Shown here piece by piece: positions 1 to 5,482 of a stretch of 16,813 nt of DNA. This DNA is from Nitrosotalea sp. GTDB taxonomy: Archaea > Thermoproteota > Nitrososphaeria > Nitrososphaerales > Nitrosopumilaceae. The notes beneath the pieces are model-generated. The model did not search any database. It saw only the letters and a list, made by a program, of their open reading frames with translations, and was not told where the DNA came from. Positions within the stretch are counted from its first letter, which is position 1, and the number at the start of each line of letters is the position of its first letter. The stretch lies in contig JAJPEA010000026.1 in assembly GCA_023252335.1 (NCBI GenBank), forward strand, positions 1 through 16,813, in the 5' to 3' direction. Made by a program: the position numbers and the translations under genes.

Positions 1-54
1 ACCCAAGTAGGCCAGAGATTTGCTTCTGCTGAACTAGTAGAAGGTTCACAATAA
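1..54 (+). CDS. C-terminal end of an unidentified gene (partial)
   Basis: Frame 1 reads 17 sense codons from the window edge and ends in TAA at 52-54, finishing ...SAELVEGSQ. The other two forward frames hit stops early. The residue mix looks protein-like, but 17 codons are too few to recognise a family or exclude chance. If real, the gene enters from the left and is followed by an AT-rich gap (55-226) that holds the kinase promoter and nothing else I can identify. Confidence 0.35.
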   Translation, partial: TQVGQRFASAELVEGSQ

Positions 55-226
55 AATAAGGATCTTCAGACTAACATCTGATTCCATATTTTTCTCAATT
101 TTTATCTAATATCTTCATTTACTACCCGTCAATTCCATGGTTGGTGTGTTGTACCTGATTTGTGTTTGTTCATAATGTCTTGACTGTTTCTTATATGATG
201 ATTTTTTACATTATTTTCTAACTGGA

Positions 227-1009
227 TTGGAAAACAAACCCTTGACTAGAAATATGATCCCAAATCACCAAGAACGTGTATCGGAAATACGTTCCTTAGA
301 CGTGTCTACGATGACACATGATCTAAAGAATCATCTTTCTCCGATTAGAATGTGTGCAGAAATGTTAGAGTCTCAGGTACCTGGACCATTGACTGAAAAG
401 CAAGAGAAAATGATTGGAACCATTCATCGTTGTGTGGATAAAGTAGAATCACTGATTAGAGACATTTCAGATGTGTACAAACTTGAATTGCAATCATTGG
501 ACTTGTCAAAAACTGAGTTGGATGTGCAACATCTCATGGATGAATGTGCAGTTTTATTACAATCATTGATCGTGGGAAAACAAATTGAATTAAAAATTCA
601 AGTAGAAGCAAATGGACTGATTTATGCAGATAAAAGTAGAATTGAGCAGATCATGGTAAATCTGGTGAAAAACTCTGTAGATTTTGTTCCTGAAACTAAT
701 GGTAAAATTACAATAGTGGTAAAAAATGATGAAGCATCTAATTTGCTGTTCTTTGTTAAAGATAACGGAGAGGGAGTGAAACCTGAAGATCAAGGAAAAA
801 TATTTGCCAAATTTTACAAGGGTGTGTGTAAAAAGCCTAGGATATACGGGGGTTCTGGACTTGGGTTGGCAATTTGTAAGGGTATTGTTGAAGCGCATGG
901 AGGGAAAATATGGGTTGATCCTGGGCACCAAAATGGCTCTATATTCAAATTCACTATTCCGATGTGTATGTCATCTAGCTTTAGAAATGGCGTCTCTTAT
1001 TTCGCCTGA
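227..1009 (+). CDS. Soluble sensor histidine kinase (HisKA + HATPase_c)
   Basis: A 260-residue histidine kinase core that would autophosphorylate on His31 and pass phosphate to a response regulator. The H-box is HDLKNHLSPI (31-40). The ATP-binding domain shows the N-box (N145, N149), G1 box DNGEG (179-183), an F-box-like KIFAKFYK (191-198) and G2 box GGSGLGL (208-214). No signal peptide, transmembrane helix or PAS/GAF sensor precedes the H-box, which starts only about 30 residues in, so it is probably cytoplasmic and takes its signal from a partner. The start is TTG at 227; an ATG at 254 is possible. A TTATATGA box lies at 191-198. No response regulator is adjacent. Its last 39 bases overlap the 3' end of the convergent gene at 971-1270. 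The kinase class is secure, the signal unknown. Confidence 0.93.
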   Translation: MENKPLTRNMIPNHQERVSEIRSLDVSTMTHDLKNHLSPIRMCAEMLESQVPGPLTEKQEKMIGTIHRCVDKVESLIRDISDVYKLELQSLDLSKTELDVQHLMDECAVLLQSLIVGKQIELKIQVEANGLIYADKSRIEQIMVNLVKNSVDFVPETNGKITIVVKNDEASNLLFFVKDNGEGVKPEDQGKIFAKFYKGVCKKPRIYGGSGLGLAICKGIVEAHGGKIWVDPGHQNGSIFKFTIPMCMSSSFRNGVSYFA

Positions 1010-1270
1010 TTTCTCAAAGATTGTTTTTCCTATCTCGTCTACTTCTGGGCCAGTTGGCTTTTTTCCTGAATGTACAACAAAATAATATGTCTCAAACTTG
1101 CCTATGATGGAACCATGTGTATATCCATAAACATATTCTGATTCATTTCCTATCTGAAAGACTTCTTGAAATTGAGGGAGACGGAGATTTCTGACAAGTC
1201 CTGGGATCTTGAATATTTCTTCTTCTATCATTGTATCAAGAATTTTTTTATCTTTTTTATCTAATACCAC
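971..1270 (-). CDS. Conserved small hypothetical protein, paralogue A of a tandem pair
   Basis: A 99-residue soluble protein of unrecognised function, starting GTG at 1270 (MVLDKK...). It has no signal peptide, transmembrane segment or cysteine cluster. The central part, EYVYGYTHGSIIGKF (about residues 45-59), aligns with DFIYGYLVGQMEGYI in the upstream neighbour (1320-1628). Both then carry an HG/SGK turn and a C-terminal charged helix ending EIR, so the pair are duplicates. A box A (TTTTATTG, 1291-1298) is centred about 24 nt before the GTG, consistent with its own leaderless transcript. The coding end runs 39 bp into the 3' end of the oppositely oriented histidine kinase. Existence is well supported by the paralogue; role unknown. 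Confidence 0.75.
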   Translation of the reverse strand: MVLDKKDKKILDTMIEEEIFKIPGLVRNLRLPQFQEVFQIGNESEYVYGYTHGSIIGKFETYYFVVHSGKKPTGPEVDEIGKTIFEKSGEIRDAISKAR

Positions 1271-1290
1271 ATCTGAACGACAATCTAGTT

Positions 1291-1298
1291 CAATAAAA
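1291..1298 (-). promoter_or_regulatory. Box A promoter of paralogue A gene
   Basis: TTTTATTG on the minus strand, centred about 24 nt upstream of the GTG at 1270. This is the archaeal TATA spacing expected for a transcript starting at or near the start codon. Confidence 0.45.
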
Positions 1299-1319
1299 GT
1301 CTGATATTGGACAAATTTC

Positions 1320-1628
1320 TCAACTTGTTTTGTCTTTTTTCTCGTATGCTGTCATTACATGTCTAATCTCTTTTGCCCTCTCTTCTACCATTTTTCTAAT
1401 CTCTTTACTCTCTTCTGAATCTGGTATCTTACCATGTCTTCCAACTATGAGGCCTGCGATATACCCCTCCATTTGACCAACAAGATAACCGTATATGAAA
1501 TCTGAACCGCTTTTGAATTTCCAAATCTTTTGTAAACGTAATTCACCTTTTTTCAATAGGGTCACATTAGGACACCAGTTCTTGATGGCGCTCTCTATCT
1601 CTTTTCTAATTTGTGGGCCTAATACCAT
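1320..1628 (-). CDS. Conserved small hypothetical protein, paralogue B of a tandem pair
   Basis: I start this at ATG 1628 (MVLGPQIRKEI..., 102 residues), not at the TTG seven codons upstream (1649). The paralogue downstream also begins MVL, and a box A (TTTTAGAG, 1650-1657) is centred about 25 nt before this ATG; with the TTG, that box would lie almost on the start codon. The protein is soluble with no recognisable catalytic motif. The shared block DFIYGYLVGQMEGYI plus HGK and a charged C-terminal helix (EERAKEIR) define a family with the neighbour. It has one cysteine (in NWCPN) that the paralogue lacks. Function unknown. Confidence 0.75.
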   Translation of the reverse strand: MVLGPQIRKEIESAIKNWCPNVTLLKKGELRLQKIWKFKSGSDFIYGYLVGQMEGYIAGLIVGRHGKIPDSEESKEIRKMVEERAKEIRHVMTAYEKKDKTS

Positions 1629-1649
1629 CAAATCTCTTCTTTGATTCAA

Positions 1650-1657
1650 CTCTAAAA
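1650..1657 (-). promoter_or_regulatory. Box A promoter of paralogue B gene
   Basis: TTTTAGAG on the minus strand, centred about 25 nt upstream of ATG 1628. Its position supports the ATG over the upstream TTG at 1649. Confidence 0.4.
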
Positions 1658-1694
1658 GGTTTATTGAATTAATTCTGGCCTATTTGTACTAAAA

Positions 1695-2246
1695 TTATTG
1701 AAACACAATAGGTCGTAATCCGTACAATGTCACTATGTCATTGATTCCGTTTACAAGTCCAACAATACCTGGAATTTGGATCTTGTTTTTAATTAGATCT
1801 GTTTTAATCACATTTAGATAGTATAGTTTCTTTTTCATTTCTTTTGTTTTTCTTGTCTTTGAAAGCGATGAATTTTTTAAATCCTTGAGACTTGCAGATA
1901 TGCTACATAGTTTGATTAGCTTTGCCTCAATAGGGGATTCTTTTAGTTGTTTTACGTATTGTTCTTCTTGCATTGATCTTGGAAGGCTTTGGTCTCTTGA
2001 TATTGATAAGACAAGGACTGCTATTTTGGAATTAAATCTCTTGTCTAACTCATCAAAATTTGTCTTGGCATTATCAATTGTATCGTGAAGCCAAGCTGCT
2101 GATAATACTTCATCATCTGTTATTCCGAGATTCTTCAGTCTTGCAACTACTGCAGCTAGGTATTCTTGATGTATGGTACCGTCATTTTTTATCTTGCCTA
2201 GATATCGTTCTTTTACAAAATTTTCTGCTGATTGCGTATGGGACAT
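1695..2246 (-). CDS. HD-domain protein of the RelA/SpoT hydrolase type, probably inactive
   Basis: 183 residues. The N-terminal half follows the HD phosphohydrolase pattern of (p)ppGpp hydrolases. The first metal His is in HQEYLAAVVARL (H26). The HD pair is in AAWLHDTID (H54, D55). It is followed by DELDKRFNSKIAVLVLSISRD, which matches the 'eL...FG..VA.LV...T' stretch. The usual 'KLADRLHNLR' helix carrying the last metal-binding Asp reads IKLCSISASLKDL (111-123), so that Asp is Ser115 and the following Asn is also Ser. In a classical HD enzyme this should cripple catalysis, so it may bind a nucleotide or act as a non-catalytic partner. The C-terminal 60 residues are basic then hydrophobic. 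ATG start at 2246; a weak box A-like GATTAAGT sits at 2269-2276. No synthetase domain is attached. Confidence 0.8.
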   Translation of the reverse strand: MSHTQSAENFVKERYLGKIKNDGTIHQEYLAAVVARLKNLGITDDEVLSAAWLHDTIDNAKTNFDELDKRFNSKIAVLVLSISRDQSLPRSMQEEQYVKQLKESPIEAKLIKLCSISASLKDLKNSSLSKTRKTKEMKKKLYYLNVIKTDLIKNKIQIPGIVGLVNGINDIVTLYGLRPIVFQ

Positions 2247-2305
2247 GTTGAGTTTTTTCTGAGAATCAACTTAATCTTTCTGATCTGACAATATGGGACT
2301 AGATC

Positions 2306-2319
2306 AAAAAAATTTTTTT
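2306..2319 (-). terminator. Oligo-T terminator after the zinc-ribbon gene
   Basis: A perfect A7T7 palindrome that reads AAAAAAATTTTTTT on either strand, about 15 nt beyond the stop of the 2334-2477 gene. Archaeal polymerase stops at such T-runs, so it likely ends that transcript before the HD gene. Confidence 0.5.
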
Positions 2320-2333
2320 AAGCGTTTTTCAGC

Positions 2334-2477
2334 CTAAAATCTGCGTGCTGGACGATGTTTTGGTAAACATTCTTTGCAATATACTGGTCTTCCTTCTGCT
2401 GGTTTGAAGGGAACCTGTGTTTCTTTTTTACAGTCTGCACATGTGGCAGGAAACATTTGTCTGTCTTCGGTTGACAT
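2334..2477 (-). CDS. 47-residue zinc-ribbon protein (CxxC...CxxC)
   Basis: A very short gene that is easy to miss: ATG at 2475-2477, TAG at 2334-2336. The product starts MSTEDRQMFPATCADC and ends CKECLPKHRPARRF. Two CxxC pairs (C13/C16 and C34/C37) with a VPFKPAEGRPVYC bridge form a single zinc ribbon, and the tail is strongly basic. This matches the small 'CxxC / RPVYC..C' zinc-ribbon proteins common in archaea and in some bacteria, thought to bind nucleic acid; the exact role is unknown. A box A (TTATTATG, 2499-2506) is centred about 25 nt before the ATG and a T7 terminator follows, so it looks like a single-gene leaderless transcript. A longer minus-strand reading frame at 2318-2569 overlaps it in another frame and looks like a shadow. 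Confidence 0.85.
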   Translation of the reverse strand: MSTEDRQMFPATCADCKKETQVPFKPAEGRPVYCKECLPKHRPARRF

Positions 2478-2498
2478 GATTTTTGTTGATAAATGCTA

Positions 2499-2506
2499 CA
2501 TAATAA
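2499..2506 (-). promoter_or_regulatory. Box A promoter of the zinc-ribbon gene
   Basis: TTATTATG on the minus strand, centred about 25 nt upstream of ATG 2477, as expected for a leaderless mRNA. Confidence 0.5.
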
Positions 2507-2543
2507 CTGTTCACTCAGGATTTTTAGACCTTTATCGCACGTT

Positions 2544-2560
2544 TGGCTATTCTGTAGCCG
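2544..2560 (-). terminator. Small hairpin downstream of the PsbP-like gene
   Basis: GGCTA (2545-2549), loop TTCTG, TAGCC (2555-2559), with one extra wobble pair. It lies 39 nt past the stop of the 2599-3321 gene. It has no T-run on the minus strand, so a terminator role is only a guess. Confidence 0.25.
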
Positions 2561-2598
2561 TAATTCCACAAGTATTCTAGTATTAGTCTATTATGTGA

Positions 2599-3321
2599 TT
2601 ATGCGTGACTTGTTATTCTTGTAATACCTTTTATCCTAAAAACGAAAATGGCTGAAAACATTCCTGTTATCAATATTGCAAGAGCTATTGGAAATTCTGG
2701 AACTGGGTTGGTTTGACTTGCTACAAATGTATTTACCGAGTCTTCAAACAACTGGGAATTTTTGTCAATGTTGTCTGGATTGCTTGTTAGATCAAATGTG
2801 TATTGATTTCCATTATCAAGAAAATAAATTATGTTTTCACTCAGTGATGTGGAATTGTCTACCGAATAATGTGTGGCAGAGCTAACCGCAACACGTACAC
2901 CATCGGTGTATCTGTCAACTACTCCGTTGTATACTATGGTCTTCGAGTCTGTATCATTATGTGTCATTTCTTGAGCGATGGTGGAAAGAACATCGTTATC
3001 AGAATGACTGTTTATGGCGTCTATTACATTTGGTGCTATGTATCTATGATAAATTCCAAATGTGGCCAACTGGGTTTTGTCATTATTTGAAAATGTTACT
3101 ATTGATTGATTTGATATGCTGGGAGGCAAATTGGTCAGAATTATCCAGTTGAGAGGTGGCTGGATGGAAAAACTATAGTTGGAATTTTTGTAACTATTTG
3201 AATCTGTATATCTGAGGGAGTTTGAAAATATGGATACATTGTGATTTGTTGCATATGCCATGTTTGTAGAAAACAGAGTTATCGTAATCAAAACTGCAAT
3301 AATTGGTATTGTTTTATTCAT
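2599..3321 (-). CDS. Secreted PsbP-like surface protein with PEF-type C-terminal sorting tail
   Basis: 240 residues. A signal peptide (about 1-24, MNKTIPIIAVLITITLFSTN...AYA) is followed by a PsbP/Mog1-like fold whose opening, YKNSNYSFSIQPPLNW (44-59), resembles the 'Y.N..YGFSI.YP.NW' signature of the PsbP-like domains abundant in thaumarchaea. The C-terminus is a tripartite sorting signal: PVPEFP (206-211), a hydrophobic helix, then basic residues (RIKGITR). That is the PEF/PEFG-CTERM arrangement processed by archaeosortase-type enzymes. Here the fourth motif position is Pro, not the usual Gly. The protein is probably displayed on the cell surface. Many N-x-S/T sequons suggest N-glycosylation. 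ATG start at 3321, with box A ATAAATAG at 3342-3349 centred 24 nt upstream. Confidence 0.85.
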   Translation of the reverse strand: MNKTIPIIAVLITITLFSTNMAYATNHNVSIFSNSLRYTDSNSYKNSNYSFSIQPPLNWIILTNLPPSISNQSIVTFSNNDKTQLATFGIYHRYIAPNVIDAINSHSDNDVLSTIAQEMTHNDTDSKTIVYNGVVDRYTDGVRVAVSSATHYSVDNSTSLSENIIYFLDNGNQYTFDLTSNPDNIDKNSQLFEDSVNTFVASQTNPVPEFPIALAILITGMFSAIFVFRIKGITRITSHA

Positions 3322-3341
3322 GATTTTTCTTGATTGTACCG

Positions 3342-3349
3342 CTATTTAT
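3342..3349 (-). promoter_or_regulatory. Box A promoter of the PsbP-like gene
   Basis: ATAAATAG on the minus strand, centred about 24 nt before ATG 3321; fits a leaderless start. Confidence 0.5.
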
Positions 3350-3373
3350 TGTTCCAGATTTTCCTAGATTTGG

Positions 3374-3757
3374 TTATTTTGTAAAGTGTTTTACTATTGG
3401 CAAGCAATTATCTATTATTCTGAGCACTTCGGAGCGAATTACTTTTTTATCAATTGAAACCCAGACAGTGTTTTTGCCTACTGCAAAAGATATGGTCTGT
3501 ACTTTTTCTCTTTCCTCCCACATGAATTGTACGTCGCCAAGTTGTTTGTTGAACTGCGATGCCATACGAGTCTTGATTGCAAGATGTGAAAACTGATCAG
3601 TTGTATTCTTTATGTTAAGTAATGGTTCATGCCCTGGTCGTCTCTCCCATGCCATGATCTTTCCCTTGTTATCTATTACACCGGCAAATCTGACGTACTG
3701 ACTAATAGCTCGTATCTTCTTTACTATCCCTTGAGCGTCTTTTTTATTCAACACCAC
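3374..3757 (-). CDS. DUF6659-like cytoplasmic protein
   Basis: 127 residues from a GTG at 3757 (MVLNKKDAQ...). The pattern 'I.QYVRFAGVIDNKGKIMA' (residues 18-36), then 'LA.KTRMASQFNKQLGDVQFMWEEREKVQTISF', then 'VWVSIDKKV', is the layout I recall for the thaumarchaeal DUF6659 family, a small alpha/beta domain reminiscent of roadblock/sensor folds. Such proteins occur in many copies per genome and their function is not established. There is no signal peptide or transmembrane segment. A strong TTATATAG box (3774-3781) is centred only about 21 nt before the GTG, so the mRNA is leaderless or the true start lies slightly inside. An out-of-frame ATG overlaps the GTG and is not used. Confidence 0.8.
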   Translation of the reverse strand: MVLNKKDAQGIVKKIRAISQYVRFAGVIDNKGKIMAWERRPGHEPLLNIKNTTDQFSHLAIKTRMASQFNKQLGDVQFMWEEREKVQTISFAVGKNTVWVSIDKKVIRSEVLRIIDNCLPIVKHFTK

Positions 3758-3773
3758 ATGCTCTAATTTTTTG

Positions 3774-3781
3774 CTATATAA
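3774..3781 (-). promoter_or_regulatory. Box A promoter of the DUF6659-like gene
   Basis: TTATATAG on the minus strand, the best TATA match in this part of the window, centred about 21 nt upstream of GTG 3757. Confidence 0.55.
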
Positions 3782-3869
3782 CCATTGTTTACTTGTTTTT
3801 GATATTAACCTGGTTCTCTAATTGGTATTTGCTACACATTTGTATCTTGTAATTAATGGTATGCAAGAA

Positions 3870-4484
3870 CTATTGAGAAAAATTTTGTCTCATGCTCTTT
3901 ACAGCTTGCTGTCGTAGCTGCATTGCAAAAAAATTGTCTGGCTCGTAATCTAACACTGTATCAAAATATGCGATAGCTTCATCATACTTGCCAAGGTGAG
4001 AAAGAGACAAGCCTTTGTTTATGATTATGTTTACTTCCTTTGGGTTGGTTTCAAGAATCTTGTCAAAACAGTCTATTGCTTCTCGATATCTACCAATATT
4101 ATCAAGTGAATATCCTTTCAGTGATAGCGCTCCTGGATCATTTGGTGTCAGTCTTAGAGCCTGATTAAAACACATTAGGGCATCTTCATGCTTGTTTATG
4201 CTTGGATTTGAAAGACATAGTCCTTTGTTGATAAATGCGCCAAAGTTGCTTGGATCTAGCTTCAATGACTTGTCATAATATTCGATTGCGTCATCAAATC
4301 TTAATAGCATTTGAAATGATATTGCCTTGTCGTATAATAGCTCAGCATTATTGGGGGATGTCTCTAAAGCCTTGTCAAGGTGTAAAATTGCCTCTTCTTG
4401 CTTTCCGTCTTTTTGTAGCCTGAGTGCTTTTTTGTGTAACGATTCCACGGAATCATTTTTTGATGTAGTACCAGCTCTACCCAA
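3870..4484 (-). CDS. TPR-repeat protein
   Basis: 204 residues made almost entirely of five tetratricopeptide repeats (about 13-46, 47-80, 81-118, 119-152, 153-186). Each shows the W/L-G-Y-A-F-A-P spacing, for example 'AISFQMLLRFDDAIEYYDKSLKLDP' and 'GYSLDNIGRYREAIDCFDKILETNP'. The third repeat carries a four-residue insertion (PSIN) in the inter-helix turn. There is no signal peptide or membrane segment, so it is a cytoplasmic protein-protein adaptor with unknown partners. The start is TTG at 4484 (MGRAG...); a GTG at codon 13 (VESLHKK) is an alternative that would begin exactly at repeat 1. The gene is divergent from the small secreted protein at 4610, and the shared upstream region holds an operator-like dyad (4530-4545). 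Confidence 0.88.
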   Translation of the reverse strand: MGRAGTTSKNDSVESLHKKALRLQKDGKQEEAILHLDKALETSPNNAELLYDKAISFQMLLRFDDAIEYYDKSLKLDPSNFGAFINKGLCLSNPSINKHEDALMCFNQALRLTPNDPGALSLKGYSLDNIGRYREAIDCFDKILETNPKEVNIIINKGLSLSHLGKYDEAIAYFDTVLDYEPDNFFAMQLRQQAVKSMRQNFSQ

Positions 4485-4529
4485 TGAATCTAATTATGTG
4501 ATCCTGATTGATAAGGATTAGAATTACAC

Positions 4530-4545
4530 ATGTACACCTGTACAT
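4530..4545. promoter_or_regulatory. Operator-like dyad ATGTACA-CC-TGTACAT
   Basis: Seven-base perfect inverted arms separated by 2 bp, in the 125-bp gap between the divergent TPR gene and the small secreted protein gene. It lies outside both box A positions, so it could serve either promoter. The regulator is unknown. Confidence 0.45.
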
Positions 4546-4563
4546 TGAATATTGTTGCTAAAG

Positions 4564-4590
4564 TTGACAATAACCTTGACAATTATAATG
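4564..4590 (+). promoter_or_regulatory. Tandem TTGACAAT repeats abutting box A
   Basis: TTGACAAT occurs at 4564-4571 and again at 4576-4583, 12 bp apart. The second copy runs into the box A TTATAATG (4583-4590), which is centred about 23 nt before ATG 4610. The spacing and position suggest a repeated recognition element at the BRE/TATA edge. Chance is possible in AT-rich DNA. Confidence 0.4.
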
Positions 4591-4609
4591 ATCTTCTACG
4601 AAATTCACT

Positions 4610-4894
4610 ATGTTGGATTCAAATCGTAAAAAAACGATTAACATATTTGCAATTGTTCTTGTATTGTTGGTTGCGATACCTGAAATTGTAGGCCATACTT
4701 TCTTTGACAAGGCTCATCCTGAAAACTCGTCTGTTGTTGCGGCACTTGCACTTGCAAATAAATTTGAAGCAGATAAGCATCCTACCAGTCCGTCTTGCAC
4801 ACTTACAATTCAGAATGACACTTCTGGGGCAGAGATTTCAAGGGCCGCAGGTCTACATGGACAATATGGGAACTTTACCTGTACTAGCCCCTAA
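4610..4894 (+). CDS. Small membrane-anchored or secreted hypothetical protein
   Basis: 94 residues, ATG at 4610. A basic N-terminus (SNRKKT) and one hydrophobic helix (about 10-29, INIFAIVLVLLVAIPEIVG) form a signal peptide or anchor. About 60 polar residues follow, with two cysteines (in PSCTLT and NFTCTS) that could form an extracellular disulfide, and several N-x-S/T sites. I do not recognise the family. It has its own promoter and a convergent neighbour 29 bp beyond the stop. The signal sequence, the promoter spacing and the absence of a competing frame make it a plausible real gene. Confidence 0.65.
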   Translation: MLDSNRKKTINIFAIVLVLLVAIPEIVGHTFFDKAHPENSSVVAALALANKFEADKHPTSPSCTLTIQNDTSGAEISRAAGLHGQYGNFTCTSP

Positions 4895-4923
4895 TGTTTG
4901 TCTGATGTACTTTCTGATTGAAT

Positions 4924-5406
4924 CTATTTGATGATTTTACAATTGGATGTAATGTCTTTGGTTGATACATAATATGTGTAGCACAAGATTGCAATCGATA
5001 CTAGTCTTAATGGCATTTCGTAATTTGTAAGAAATGCTGTAGCCGTTCCTCCTATGGTTCCAAAGATGGATACTGCAGAAAATCCAAGTGAGCCACAACT
5101 ACATGCTCCAGCACTTGCCCCTATGATAGAGCCTGCAAAACCAATTCCTGATCTTTTCAAACCCTTGTTTGCTACACGCATACGGTAGATGCTAAAACTT
5201 GTAACAATTCCTGATAATAGTGCAATTGCAATGATTAACACAAAGTCCGCAATTGAGTTTATTGGTACATTGAACACAAAGGCTGGGGAGAGGAAGATGA
5301 ACTCTGAAACAATGGAGAGAGAAACAAACAGTACTAGAAATATTGCACTTGATAAGTAAAGATACTTTTTATTCGAATAGACAAGTTTGAATGCTTCTTT
5401 GTGCAT
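4924..5406 (-). CDS. Four-helix membrane protein with conserved CxC motif
   Basis: 160 residues, ATG at 5406. Four hydrophobic segments are visible, roughly 17-39, 53-75, 87-110 and 132-148. Segment 3 contains GASAGACSCGSLGF with Cys102 and Cys104, followed by a Gly/Ala/Thr-rich stretch (IFGTIGGTATAFLTNYE). From memory, thaumarchaeal genomes carry a family of such proteins with a 'GACSCG' core and a terminal 'C-K' tail (here NCKIIK), but I know of no assigned function. Metal binding or thiol-disulfide chemistry within the membrane would be natural guesses for CxC. The region TTAAATAA about 28 nt upstream could be box A. It converges on the small secreted gene. Confidence 0.75.
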   Translation of the reverse strand: MHKEAFKLVYSNKKYLYLSSAIFLVLFVSLSIVSEFIFLSPAFVFNVPINSIADFVLIIAIALLSGIVTSFSIYRMRVANKGLKRSGIGFAGSIIGASAGACSCGSLGFSAVSIFGTIGGTATAFLTNYEMPLRLVSIAILCYTYYVSTKDITSNCKIIK

Positions 5407-5482
5407 TATATACTACAATACTATTGGGAATTATTTAATCGTGTTTTTCAAAATATGCGCAATCTGTGAAAGCATGAAAATG

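Noticed and set aside
804..1085. Plus-strand frame overlapping the histidine kinase end
   Set aside because: Out of frame with the kinase, no recognisable features, and overlapped by the better-supported minus-strand paralogue.
2318..2569. 83-codon minus-strand reading frame
   Set aside because: It overlaps the zinc-ribbon gene in another frame, has a low-complexity composition and no family features; the 47-residue frame carries the paired CxxC motifs and promoter.
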